Assembly (NCBI GenBank): GCA_902785325.1
Contig: CACZXZ010000001.1
Coordinates: forward strand, 1 to 64,000
Reading direction: 5' to 3'
Source of the DNA: an uncultured Succinivibrio sp.
GTDB lineage: Bacteria > Pseudomonadota > Gammaproteobacteria > Enterobacterales > Succinivibrionaceae
DNA length: 64,000 bases
Position numbers and translations under genes: made by a program. Below, piece after piece: positions 48,266 through 57,730 of this stretch; the stretch's first letter is position 1, and every line of letters begins with the position of its first letter. The notes below the pieces were generated by a model. The model worked only from the letters and a program-made list of their open reading frames with translations, ran no database searches and had not been told where the DNA came from.

Positions 48266-48286
48266 GGCCTTTAAGCCTTAGTTTTT
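48257..48286. terminator. Bidirectional terminator between the HxlR gene and pheA
   Basis: AAAACTAAGGC and GCCTTAGTTTT flank a CTTTAA-type loop, with A/T-runs on both sides. Confidence 0.85.
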
Positions 48287-48289
48287 AGG

Positions 48290-49447
48290 TTAGTTTTTGT
48301 GTTCAGAGTTTGGATAGCAGCCTAAAATCTTTAAAAGATTAGTGCAAGGCTTTAAGTCCTCAAGAATATCCTGCATTGCAGAGGAGGAAGCATTAGCTTC
48401 GATATCAGCAAAGAAGATCTCCTCCCAAGTGTCCTCATTAGCATTTATTTTAGGTCTTGAGATTAACTTGGTGACATTAAGATTATGCTTTGAGATCTCT
48501 TGTAATACATTCAACAGTGAGCCTGGTTGATACTTCTTAACACTAAAGGCAAGGGAAGTCTTAGCTGCAATATTCTCTGGCACAATAATAGAGTTCATGC
48601 TGATGACAATAAAGCGGGTGAAATTGTGGATATTGTTAGCAATATTGTCAGCAAGTGGAGTTAAGTCGTAGAAAGAGGCTGCCATGTGAGAGCCTATTGC
48701 AACATGTTTAGGATCTTGTTTTTCCTTGATAAGTTGCATTGCCTCTGAAGTTGCCTTAGTGTAATGAATAGTAGCATTAGGTAAGACATCTTTTAGCCAC
48801 TTAGAGCATTGAGCCACAGGCTGTGGATGAGAGTAAATATCCGTAATTTCTTTTAGGTCGATATGTTTGCAACCTAAAATTGCATGATCAATTGGTACAA
48901 ATAGCTCACCTACAATTGAAGCTTTAGTAGTTTGAATAACATCTAAAACCTCATTGATAGATCCTGAAGAAGAGTTTTCAACAGGTAAAATACCATATTC
49001 GCATTTGCCAGATTCTACAAGACCTACAATTTGAGCGAAGGTCTGACAACCTTCAAATCTGATATTACCTTTAAAGCCTTCTAAATATTTGCTTGATGCA
49101 ACATGAGAATAGCTACCAGTATTACCAAGATAGGCTACAGAAGTATCTCTTACTACAGAGCTTTGATTAGCTTTAGCTACGATATAGTGTTGCTCTTGAG
49201 CACAAGTATTTTTGATGATGGTTTTAAATACATCTGATACATAGGATGGTGGTAAACCTAAATCTTTAGCTTGAGCTCTTAACTTTACTAATTTTGCATG
49301 CTCACGGGTGGCATCGACAATGCTTTGATTGTGTACTAACTTGTACTCGGCTATGTCATTAGCAACATCCATGCGTTCTTCTAATAATTTTATGATTTGG
49401 TTGTCAATACGGTCGATATCGTCACGACAAGCTAAAAGATCTCTCAT
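48290..49447 (-). CDS. pheA: Chorismate mutase / prephenate dehydratase
   Basis: A 385-residue bifunctional enzyme. The N-terminal chorismate mutase domain (about 1-90) has CRDDIDRIDNQIIKLLEERM. The dehydratase domain (about 103-280) has VAYLGNTGSYSHVASSKYL, YGILPVENSSSGSINEVLD and NFTRFIVIS. The C-terminal ACT domain (about 295-375) has SFSVKKYQPGSLLNVLQEIS with LTVTK-like LNVTKLISRP, the phenylalanine-sensing motif. The length matches E. coli PheA (386). No leader peptide was identified. It is a single gene. Confidence 0.96.
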   Translation of the reverse strand: MRDLLACRDDIDRIDNQIIKLLEERMDVANDIAEYKLVHNQSIVDATREHAKLVKLRAQAKDLGLPPSYVSDVFKTIIKNTCAQEQHYIVAKANQSSVVRDTSVAYLGNTGSYSHVASSKYLEGFKGNIRFEGCQTFAQIVGLVESGKCEYGILPVENSSSGSINEVLDVIQTTKASIVGELFVPIDHAILGCKHIDLKEITDIYSHPQPVAQCSKWLKDVLPNATIHYTKATSEAMQLIKEKQDPKHVAIGSHMAASFYDLTPLADNIANNIHNFTRFIVISMNSIIVPENIAAKTSLAFSVKKYQPGSLLNVLQEISKHNLNVTKLISRPKINANEDTWEEIFFADIEANASSSAMQDILEDLKPCTNLLKILGCYPNSEHKN

Positions 49448-49506
49448 ATCAATCCTTGTTTTTATAATTAACTTTTTAGCTATATTTTAGCAAACAATAG
49501 TTAAAA

Positions 49507-49533
49507 AAAATGCAGGATCTAATCCTGCATTCT
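49507..49533 (-). terminator. Terminator of the Bax-inhibitor-like gene (minus strand)
   Basis: AATGCAGGAT (49509-49518), loop CTA, ATCCTGCATT (49522-49531). The A8 run upstream is a T-run on the minus strand. Confidence 0.82.
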
Positions 49534-49548
49534 TTTAATTCAAAATTC

Positions 49549-50295
49549 TTAATCTTCACGCTTTGCTAAAAGCTTTAAGATTTCTACGTATAACCAGCAA
49601 ATAGTTACTAGTAATGAGAAAGCATTGAAGTACTCAAAGTACTTAGGTAAACCAGCATCTACTGCTTGCTGAATGTTATCAAAATCTAAGATTAAGCTTA
49701 GAGCTGCAACAGTGCAAACAATTAGTGAAATTAAAATAGATAATGGACCTGTTTGTGGTAAGAAAGAACCACCAAATAGGCTTACTACAAGGTTAATCAT
49801 GTATAACACAAAGATACCAGTGATAGCACCTGTTATCACAGCTTTAAACTTTTGTGTTGGAACGATTACTTTGAACTTCCATAAAGCAAGCATACTCATT
49901 ACTACTACAAAGGTAGATAACACTGCAGTAGTTACAATGCCAGGATACTTCAATTCAAAAATTGCTGATAGAGAGCCTAGAGCTGCACCTTCTAATACAG
50001 CATAGATAGGAGCTGTAATAGGAGCAGTAGTTGGCTTAAAGATAGTAATGAAAGCTACAACAACGCCAGCAATTAAAGAACCATACATCAAGAAAGTAGG
50101 CATTACACCATACATTAAAGAGTTCATGTTGTAGTTCATGGCAAATAATCCAACAACTAGAGTAAGTGCAACAAGAACGATAGCTTTAGTTGTTGTTCCT
50201 TGAATGGTTGCACCAAGAGCCTCACCACCAAAGTTAAATGTTCCAGCTTGATTTCTAGCTACAGCAATGGCTGGATTAGATGACTGCAATTGCAT
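49549..50295 (-). CDS. Bax inhibitor-1/YccA-like membrane protein (PF12811 type)
   Basis: A 248-residue inner membrane protein with a soluble N-terminus of about 35 residues and seven helices. The family features are APIYAVLEGAALGSLSAIFE between helices 3 and 4 and ILDFDNIQQAVDAGLPKYFE before the last helix, whose acidic residues are conserved. Relatives (PF12811) have unknown function; the wider BI-1 family includes calcium-leak channels. The start at ATG 50295 is chosen because GGAG lies 9 bases upstream; a TTG at 50310 is in frame but overlaps that SD. Confidence 0.85.
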   Translation of the reverse strand: MQLQSSNPAIAVARNQAGTFNFGGEALGATIQGTTTKAIVLVALTLVVGLFAMNYNMNSLMYGVMPTFLMYGSLIAGVVVAFITIFKPTTAPITAPIYAVLEGAALGSLSAIFELKYPGIVTTAVLSTFVVVMSMLALWKFKVIVPTQKFKAVITGAITGIFVLYMINLVVSLFGGSFLPQTGPLSILISLIVCTVAALSLILDFDNIQQAVDAGLPKYFEYFNAFSLLVTICWLYVEILKLLAKRED

Positions 50296-50468
50296 TGTTA
50301 AAGTCTCCAAAAAAATAATAACTCATACAACTATATAGATGGTGATTACCACCTAAAAGTTCAAGTATCTTGTATAGCTTTACCTCTTAGTAATGCTATT
50401 TTTTCAATTATACAATACAATAATAAAGTTATATAGAACTTAGTCCTTATTTATATACTGGAGTAATG

Positions 50469-51158
50469 ATGGCAGATTGGAGTCAAATTATCGGTAATTT
50501 AAAGCATACAGAAGCCTTTGTGCATGCAAATAATTATCAATTGCAAAGACGTAATAGTGGTGCAGTAGTTTTCCCTCCAAAAGATGATGTGTTTAATGCT
50601 TTTAAATATACTCCTCTTGATAAATTAAAAGTGGTGATTTTAGGGCAAGATCCTTACCCAGGTGTAGGTCAGGCTATGGGACTTGCTTTTTCAGTACACA
50701 CCAAAATTCCAGTACCTCGCTCTTTAGTTAACATCTACAAAGAGTTAGCAAGTGATATCCCTGGTTTTCAAATCCCAGATCATGGCAATTTAATCCCTTG
50801 GGCAAGACAAGGTGTCTTGCTGTTAAATGCCTGTTTAACTGTAGAGGAGGGCAAACCTTTATCTCATCAAAAAATTGGTTGGGAGCAGTTTACTGACGGT
50901 GTGATTAAAGCTATCAATGACAAGTGTGAGAACCTAGTTTTTATGCTTTGGGGAAATCCTGCTCAGCAAAAGGGAGCATGTATTGATGCTAATAAACACT
51001 TAGTTTTAAAGTGTGCTCATCCAAGTCCTTTATCAGCAAGTCGTGGCTTTTTTGGTTGTCACCACTTTTCTAAAGCTAATCAATACCTTATTGAGCATCA
51101 TAAGAAGCCTATCGATTGGCAGTTACCATTACATCTTGATGGTGATGAGCAGTTGTAA
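50469..51158 (+). CDS. ung: Uracil-DNA glycosylase, family 1
   Basis: A 229-residue enzyme, the same length as E. coli Ung. It has the catalytic water-activating loop VVILGQDPYPGVGQAMGLAF (Asp of GQDPYPG), RSLVNIYKEL, WARQGVLLLNACLTV and the DNA-minor-groove loop AHPSPLSASRGFFGCHHF. It removes uracil from DNA in base excision repair. ATG 50466 is also possible; GGAG lies 5 bases before 50469. It is a single gene with a terminator at 51163-51187. Confidence 0.97.
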   Translation: MADWSQIIGNLKHTEAFVHANNYQLQRRNSGAVVFPPKDDVFNAFKYTPLDKLKVVILGQDPYPGVGQAMGLAFSVHTKIPVPRSLVNIYKELASDIPGFQIPDHGNLIPWARQGVLLLNACLTVEEGKPLSHQKIGWEQFTDGVIKAINDKCENLVFMLWGNPAQQKGACIDANKHLVLKCAHPSPLSASRGFFGCHHFSKANQYLIEHHKKPIDWQLPLHLDGDEQL

Positions 51159-51162
51159 AAAT

Positions 51163-51187
51163 AAAGGCAGCTTAAAAGCTGCCTTTT
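51163..51187. terminator. Bidirectional terminator between ung and the TM2 gene
   Basis: AAAGGCAGCTT (51163-51173) pairs with AAGCTGCCTTT (51176-51186). Confidence 0.85.
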
Positions 51188-51206
51188 ATAAAACTTTAAT
51201 CAAAGA

Positions 51207-51446
51207 TTAGTTAGTTAGATTTGAACCGTTAGCAGGTTTAAGAGAACCTGTGCAGATTCTGATTAGATCGATAATTACCCAGATACCAGAGATTACAGCA
51301 CCAAAACATGTAAGTGTTAAAATTAGCATTAGAATAGCAGTGCCTGGTCTACCTAAATAGAATCTGTGAGCACCAAAGCCACCTAAAAATAAGCAAAGTA
51401 ATAATGTAGCAATAAATGACTTGTTATTTACAGTTACGTCAGACAT
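51207..51446 (-). CDS. TM2 domain protein
   Basis: A 79-residue membrane protein with two helices separated by a short turn and the TM2 signature LFLGGFGAHRFYLGRPGTAI, then GIWVIIDLIRI. TM2 proteins are small and widespread; the function is not known. SD GGAG is suitably placed before the ATG. Terminators lie on both sides, so it is a single gene. Confidence 0.88.
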   Translation of the reverse strand: MSDVTVNNKSFIATLLLCLFLGGFGAHRFYLGRPGTAILMLILTLTCFGAVISGIWVIIDLIRICTGSLKPANGSNLTN

Positions 51447-51722
51447 AAAATCTCCTTAATTTATATACACTTTGTGCTTTCTAATTTAGCAAATTCAAGC
51501 TTAAAAAAAATAGTCTAATATCAAAAGCTTGATAGTATTCACTAAATTTTTTGAGGTTTTAGTTGTACCAACCTTCTTTTTTAATCCTAAATTTATACAC
51601 ATCAAAAAATGTATATTATCACTCACATCGTGAGATGAAAACATTTTTAACAATGTTTAATTTAATAAACAAAAAGTTTTAGTTTAGGAAAAATGGCTTA
51701 ATCTTAAGTTTATAAACTTTAT

Positions 51723-51736
51723 CGAAAACGCTTACA
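51723..51736. promoter_or_regulatory. LacI-family operator-like site upstream of the sRNA candidate
   Basis: CGAAAACGCTTACA resembles the galM-upstream sites at 21868 and 21923. It lies about 60 bases before the CRP-type site. Confidence 0.4.
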
Positions 51737-51796
51737 TATAAGCCATATTCAAGTAAAAAAGATTATTTTGAGTTTAAAACAAGGTAAAATGTAAAG

Positions 51797-51839
51797 TGTG
51801 ATAATTATCACAAAACAATGTTAAATAATTTGTTAATAT
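51797..51839 (+). promoter_or_regulatory. Perfect CRP-type site followed by a -10 element
   Basis: TGTGATAATTATCACA (51797-51812) matches TGTGA-N6-TCACA exactly. TAATAT at 51834-51839 lies at the spacing of a class II CRP-activated promoter (site centre about 41 bases before a start near 51846). No protein gene follows on the plus strand. Confidence 0.65.
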
Positions 51840-51845
51840 TTTAAC

Positions 51846-51959
51846 GCTATGTAGTTTTTGTAGTGTTGCAAAATACGCTGCTAAAATGATAGCTTTCATA
51901 AAGGTGATTGAACGGGTGGGCGCGTATAAAAAAGTATTCGCATCCATCCGGTTTTTTTT
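51846..51959 (+). ncRNA. Candidate CRP-controlled small RNA
   Basis: The segment between the CRP-type promoter and a strong intrinsic terminator (51913-51959) has no convincing gene and would give an RNA of about 114 bases. It can form GCTAT/ATAGC pairing (51846-51850 with 51888-51892) before the terminator stem. It lies in the gap between the TM2 gene and pseG, both on the other strand, so the terminator cannot serve them. It resembles no sRNA family that I recognise. A 30-codon frame from ATG 51886 overlaps it but lacks an SD and runs through the terminator. Confidence 0.5.
51913..51959 (+). terminator. Strong plus-strand terminator, overlapping the 3' end of pseG
   Basis: CGGGTGGGCGCGTATA (51913-51928) pairs with TATTCGCATCCATCCG (51935-51950) with two mismatches and two G-U pairs. 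Eight T residues (51952-51959) follow. The T-run overlaps the pseG stop codon (51958-51960). Confidence 0.8.
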
Positions 51960-52971
51960 ATCTACCAGAGCTCTCTAGCAACTTTCTAATTTCAGCTACT
52001 ACGTTTTTAAGACCTTGACCATTATAGGTGTGTTCGCAGTTGTGCTGATAAGTGTCAAAGTTTTCAATCAAATCTTGAAGGGCGGAATCGATACTCTTTG
52101 CATCACTAAGCTTTGCTACAGTTAAGCTATTACCTAGTCTATTATCAGTTACAAATTTTCCTACACCTGCCTGATTGTCGGCAATTTCGACATTGATAGA
52201 TGGAATTTTAGCGATGATACGCTCTTTGAACATACCACCACAGGCACCTATAGCTAAGTCTGTTTGTGAGAATAATTTTGGTACATTCTCTGTGTGCTTG
52301 AGCACTTTTATCAAAGGAGTATCTTTGGTAAGTTTTACAATTTCCTCATAATTTGGATTTGACAGTCCACAAAGGATTGTAAAATCATATTTCTCATAGA
52401 GGTTTGATGAGAGAATTGCTTTAGTACAGCTAAGACAGCCGTGTACAGGATCAGATCCTCCAAAGTTTACTAAAACTCTATATTTGCCACTTTTTGAAGG
52501 TGTCTTTTCAATGTGGTTAAAGCTATCTTTAATGTAGTTATAATCACCACCTATGCACAATTTACATTCTTTGTTTACAAGAGGTTTGTAGCTAGCTTCA
52601 CTCTTACCTGGATCTTGATCAAAGAGTAAATGACATTGATGTGGGCGATTACACAAATCGTCGATGACGACAACTTTGGTATAAGGGTAGAGCTCTTTTT
52701 CAAATTCACTATCTAAATAATAATCATCGATAATTACTAGATCAGGCTCTTCGCATAAGGTTGAAGTTACAAGCTCATCAAACTCATCGACCATTGAGAA
52801 TTCATCAAAATTAGTACACAGCGGAAATACTCTTGTAGAAAGGGAATTTGATATAAGTGTTAGATAACAATCTTTAAAATTCTCTAAGATGGCATTTACA
52901 CGCATTAAATGGCCAGTACCAATTTTCTCGTCGGCAATTAGTACTACGGTGATAGTCTTTTTCTTACTCAA
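51958..52971 (-). CDS. pseG: UDP-2,4-diacetamido-2,4,6-trideoxy-beta-L-altropyranose hydrolase
   Basis: A 337-residue GT-B-fold enzyme that removes UDP from the altrose intermediate in pseudaminic acid synthesis. It has IADEKIGTGHLMRVNAILEN (catalytic His in GxGHxxR), VIIDDYYLDSEFEKEL, VNFGGSDPVHGCLSCTKAIL and AIGACGGMFKERIIAKIPSI. The start is a TTG at 52971 that overlaps the last codons of pseF, so translation is probably coupled; there is no ATG near. It is the last gene of flrA-pseBCFG. Confidence 0.88.
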   Translation of the reverse strand: MSKKKTITVVLIADEKIGTGHLMRVNAILENFKDCYLTLISNSLSTRVFPLCTNFDEFSMVDEFDELVTSTLCEEPDLVIIDDYYLDSEFEKELYPYTKVVVIDDLCNRPHQCHLLFDQDPGKSEASYKPLVNKECKLCIGGDYNYIKDSFNHIEKTPSKSGKYRVLVNFGGSDPVHGCLSCTKAILSSNLYEKYDFTILCGLSNPNYEEIVKLTKDTPLIKVLKHTENVPKLFSQTDLAIGACGGMFKERIIAKIPSINVEIADNQAGVGKFVTDNRLGNSLTVAKLSDAKSIDSALQDLIENFDTYQHNCEHTYNGQGLKNVVAEIRKLLESSGR

Positions 52972-53659
52972 GGTTTAACTCTTCTAAAGCTTTGGAAATT
53001 GCTTGGGCATACACAAAGTCGTCTAAAGTATCGATATCGATAACTCTATATCTTGGCATTGCATAGCCAATTCTCTTAAGGTTTGTGACTTTGCCTTCTA
53101 AATTTTGAGCGGTGTAAAAGTAGAATTGACCACAGTCTTGATAGCAAGGTTGGAGATCTTGAGAGCGAGTCATGGCAAATTGAGGCTCACGATAAACGAT
53201 ATTGCCTTTAGGATCTTCAATAAAAGCTCTTTGAATAGGGAAAGGAAACTCACAGATGGAGGTTAGTGTATCAGCCTTTTCTTCAATAAATTTTTGGTAA
53301 GCTCTTTTTAGATGAAAACCATTTAATAAAGGTGCTGTAGCGTAGATACAACAGACGTTGTCTATGTTTTCTCCACTTTGCTTTAATCTTTTATAAGCAT
53401 CGACTACCACATCATAAGTGCCAGTAAAATCATCGGCTAAACTTTTATCTCTTACAAAAGGAGCACAAGCACCATATTGTGTGGCAACTTCAATAATTTT
53501 TTTGTCGTCACTTGAGACGATTACTTTTGAAAACACGCCACTGTCTAAAGCTGCTTTGATAGAGTAACTAATTAAAGGAGCGCCATTAAAGTCTTTGATA
53601 TTTTTAAAAGGGATCCTCTTAGAGCCACCACGAGCTGGGATCACTGCAATATTGTTCAT
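52964..53659 (-). CDS. pseF: Pseudaminic acid cytidylyltransferase
   Basis: A 231-residue nucleotidyltransferase. It has the CMP-sugar synthetase motif IPARGGSKRIPFKNIKDFNG, VIVSSDDKKIIEVATQYGA, KSLADDFTGTYDVVVDAYKR and IDTLDDFVYA near the end. It activates pseudaminic acid to CMP-Pse for transfer to flagellin. It overlaps pseG by 8 bases and follows pseC by 5 bases. A neuA-like function is an alternative, but the pse context decides. Confidence 0.9.
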   Translation of the reverse strand: MNNIAVIPARGGSKRIPFKNIKDFNGAPLISYSIKAALDSGVFSKVIVSSDDKKIIEVATQYGACAPFVRDKSLADDFTGTYDVVVDAYKRLKQSGENIDNVCCIYATAPLLNGFHLKRAYQKFIEEKADTLTSICEFPFPIQRAFIEDPKGNIVYREPQFAMTRSQDLQPCYQDCGQFYFYTAQNLEGKVTNLKRIGYAMPRYRVIDIDTLDDFVYAQAISKALEELNLE

Positions 53660-53664
53660 AAATT

Positions 53665-54824
53665 CTATGAATTTTCCTTATCTAATAAACTACATAAGGT
53701 TGCTGCGCACATTTGTAATTGCACATGACTTAATTTTGGAAAGAGTGGAATAGATAGAGTGTGACTAAAGAAATACTCAGCCCCATCTAACTTTTCATAA
53801 GTTTTTAAGCTTTGATAATATGGGTGATCATAAATTGGTAAATAATGAATTTGTACACCAATATTATGCTTACGTAGCTGCTCGTAGAGGTGATCTCTAC
53901 AATTGCCAGGTAATGACACTTGATATAGATGCCAAGAGCTTAAAGACTCTTTAGTATCTGCAATAGGCAAGACTAAACCTTTTTGATCTTTTAAAAGTTC
54001 ACCATAAGCTTTAGCTTGCGCTCTTCTTTTAGCTAAAAAGTCATCTACTTTATTTAATTGACTAATACCTAAAGCCGCCTGCAAGTCTGATAAACGGTAG
54101 TTAAAACCAAGCTCTTGCATCTCATAGTAGTAAGCAGGGTAGTTTTGATTTACAAGTTTAGCTTTATCGTGCTCGATACCATGAGAGGAGAACTTCTTCA
54201 TGATTTGGTAGAACTTCTCATTATTAGTCAAACACATGCCACCTTCTGCGGTAGTAATAATTTTGACAGGATGGAAACTAAATACAGTGATATCAGAGTA
54301 TTTGCAACTACCAATTTTACTGCCGTGATACTCTGCGCCTAAGGCGTGAGCTGCATCTTCAAGAAGATAAAAACCATATTCAGCTTTAAGCTTAGATAGG
54401 CGCTCTAAATCAACAGGTTTACCTGATAAATGAACTGCAACTACAACTTTTGGTAGCTTGTTTTGAGCTTTTGCTTTGATAAGCATTTGCTCAAGTGCAT
54501 CCACATTTAGATTACCAGTAAATTTATCGACATCGATAAATTCAACATTTGCACCTAGGTATCTTGCGCAGTTTGCTGAAGCTACAAAGCTTATGGCGCT
54601 AACATAGACGTAGTCATCTTTTTGCACGCCAAAAGCTATCATCGCAAGGTGCAAGGCTGAGGTGCAGGAATTTACACCTACAGCGTATTGAGCACCACAA
54701 TAGTCTGCGACATTGTCTTCAAATTCTGTAATTAAAGGACCACAAGTTAAATAACCAGAGGTAAGAACATCTCTTACAGCCTCTAGATCATCTTGCTCAA
54801 TTGTCTGAGTGCTGTAAGGAAGCA

Positions 54825-54825
<1 letters not shown>
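53665..54825 (-). CDS. pseC: UDP-4-amino-4,6-dideoxy-N-acetyl-beta-L-altrosamine transaminase
   Basis: A 386-residue DegT/DnrJ/EryC1-type PLP aminotransferase. It has SGYLTCGPLITEFEDNVADY, VGVNSCTSALHLAMIAFGV, LLEDAAHALGAEYHGSKIGS, FSFHPVKIITTAEGGMCLTN (Schiff-base Lys) and GFNYRLSDLQAALGISQL. It converts the 4-keto product of PseB to the 4-amino sugar. It overlaps pseB by one base (TAATG). Confidence 0.93.
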
Positions 54826-55868
<1,043 letters not shown>

Positions 55869-57374
55869 TTAGTTTGAAGCAACTATGCCATATTTTTTCA
55901 TTTTTTCAACTAAAGTTGTGCGACGTAGTCCTAAAATTTCAGAAGCTTTTGCTACAACACCATTACTTTGCTCTAAAGCTTGCTTAATCATATTGATTTC
56001 AATATTAGAAACCATGTCTTTAAGATTGATACCCTCAGGGGATAGGGTAGGCATAAATGCTTGAGCCATATCATTTTCACCTTCAATAATTGGTAGTGGA
56101 GGTAAATCAATTGGCTTGCTGTCTGCCTCTTCTACATTGAAATCCTCTTGGATTTCATCGCCAGGTAGTGGTACTGAGAAGTTATCTAATAAAGCCATAC
56201 GCTCAGCAAATGGATCGTCTTCAAGTTTTCCACCACGATAGGTTACAGGCAAATCGCCTACATCTACAACCTCGTTTGGATGTAAGATTAACAATCTTTC
56301 AACTAAGTTTGAAAGCTCACGCACGTTGCCAGGCCACTTGCAGGACATTAGTTCAAGCATTGCTCTTTGAGTAAACTTAATGGTGGCATTTTGCTCTTTG
56401 CTATGACGATTTACTAGTTCTTGAACTAGTAATGGAATATCGTCAGCTCTGTCACGTAGTGGTGGGGTTTCAATTGGGAATACATTTAGACGATAGAATA
56501 AATCCTGTCTAAATTGTTTTTCCTCAACCATCTTTTCAAGATTTTGGTGAGTGGCAGCAATCACTCTTACGTTAGCTTTAATTGGTTTATTTGAACCTAC
56601 ACGCTCAAATTGACGCTCTTGTAACACACGTAATAGTTTTACTTGCATCTGTAGGGGCATATCACCAATTTCGTCAAGGAAGATAGTACCACCTTCGGCT
56701 AATTCAAAACGACCTTCATGGGCACTAATAGCACCTGTAAAAGCACCTTTTTCATGACCAAATAACTCTGATTCAAGCAATTCACTAGGAATTGCACCAC
56801 AGTTAACTGGTACAAAGGCTTTGTTTTTACGATTTGATAATTCGTGAATAGCTCTTGCGACTACTTCTTTACCAGTACCAGATTCACCTAAGATAAGTAC
56901 TGAAGCATCAGTAGTTGCTACTTGTTCAATTAAACGACGTACGTTAGTAATAGCTTTGCCTTGACCTACTAACATCTTAATTAAAGTAGTAGCTCCATTG
57001 CCTGATTTAGAGGAGTACTTTCTCATGGTTCTAAAAGATTGGCAATAGTGCAATAAAGATACGATCTCGTCATACTCTGGATCGTTACTGATTTTACCCA
57101 TTAAGTTAGGGCAAGAAGAAAGATCTTCTTTAACGTCATCTTGGCAAAGTAAGAATGCAGTATCCTTATGCTCGTCAATAAGAGCTTTATAATCTGTGTC
57201 GATGCTACCTAAGATACAGTAATCAACATTGCTATCTTGGGCATTGAAATAAGAAATACAGTCGTCAATTTCACCACTTTGACATACTAAGCCTAGAAAC
57301 TCAAAAATAGTCTCTAGAGATTTTCTTTTTTGACTGTCTTTCTCAAGAATTAGCAAGTTTCCTGAAAATTTCAT
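55869..57374 (-). CDS. flrA: Sigma-54-dependent flagellar master regulator (FlrA/FleQ type)
   Basis: A 501-residue activator. The N-terminal FleQ-type receiver-like domain (about 1-120) lacks an obvious phosphorylation triad. The AAA+ domain (about 135-375) has Walker A GESGTGKE (163-170), GAFTGA (210-215, sigma-54 contact) and TIFLDEIGDMPLQMQVKLLR. A linker rich in Asp, Glu and Pro (about 385-450) leads to a Fis-type HTH (AKASEILGLRRTTLVEKMKK). It switches on early flagellar operons with RpoN. It is the first gene of a tight operon with pseBCFG (3 bases to pseB). A sigma-54 promoter faces the other way upstream of flgJ. Confidence 0.9.
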   Translation of the reverse strand: MKFSGNLLILEKDSQKRKSLETIFEFLGLVCQSGEIDDCISYFNAQDSNVDYCILGSIDTDYKALIDEHKDTAFLLCQDDVKEDLSSCPNLMGKISNDPEYDEIVSLLHYCQSFRTMRKYSSKSGNGATTLIKMLVGQGKAITNVRRLIEQVATTDASVLILGESGTGKEVVARAIHELSNRKNKAFVPVNCGAIPSELLESELFGHEKGAFTGAISAHEGRFELAEGGTIFLDEIGDMPLQMQVKLLRVLQERQFERVGSNKPIKANVRVIAATHQNLEKMVEEKQFRQDLFYRLNVFPIETPPLRDRADDIPLLVQELVNRHSKEQNATIKFTQRAMLELMSCKWPGNVRELSNLVERLLILHPNEVVDVGDLPVTYRGGKLEDDPFAERMALLDNFSVPLPGDEIQEDFNVEEADSKPIDLPPLPIIEGENDMAQAFMPTLSPEGINLKDMVSNIEINMIKQALEQSNGVVAKASEILGLRRTTLVEKMKKYGIVASN

Positions 57375-57617
57375 TTGCTACACCGTAAAGTTTTTGACAA
57401 TAACTTTTTAACTAAATTTAACTTACTAATATCATAACCTAGTTTTGGCTATCGACAAAATTTTGACAATCTTTAAAGATAATTTTTAAAAATTTTTCAT
57501 CTAATCTGTGAGCTAAGACTAATTTTACTCCCATCATCTTGTTACTAAATCTCATAAAAATCGGTGTTTATCGTATCCGAAAACTTTGTATTACAAAATG
57601 ATCTATTTGCGCACGGC

Positions 57618-57641
57618 AGTCAAAAATTTGAATTTTTGACT
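57618..57641. promoter_or_regulatory. Palindrome upstream of the flgJ sigma-54 promoter, candidate FlrA box
   Basis: AGTCAAAAATT (57618-57628), TG, AATTTTTGACT (57631-57641): a perfect 11-bp inverted repeat. The GTCA...TTGA/TTGAC content is similar to FleQ-type boxes. Its centre is about 62 bases before the predicted start. Confidence 0.45.
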
Positions 57642-57664
57642 ATGTAAAATTCTAAAAATTTAGT

Positions 57665-57681
57665 TTGGCATGATGCTTGCT
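57665..57681 (+). promoter_or_regulatory. Sigma-54 (-24/-12) promoter of flgJKL
   Basis: TTGGCATGATGCTTGCT has GG (57667-57668) and GC (57679-57680) exactly 10 bases apart. This matches the TGGCAC-N5-TTGCW consensus closely. Confidence 0.8.
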
Positions 57682-57730
57682 TTAGATAATAAAAAGTTTG
57701 TTTAGTCAATTTTTTGTTAAAGGTGAGCTT

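Noticed and set aside
51886..51978. 30-codon plus-strand frame starting at ATG 51886
   Set aside because: No ribosome binding site, and it runs through the strong terminator; better explained as part of the sRNA/terminator.
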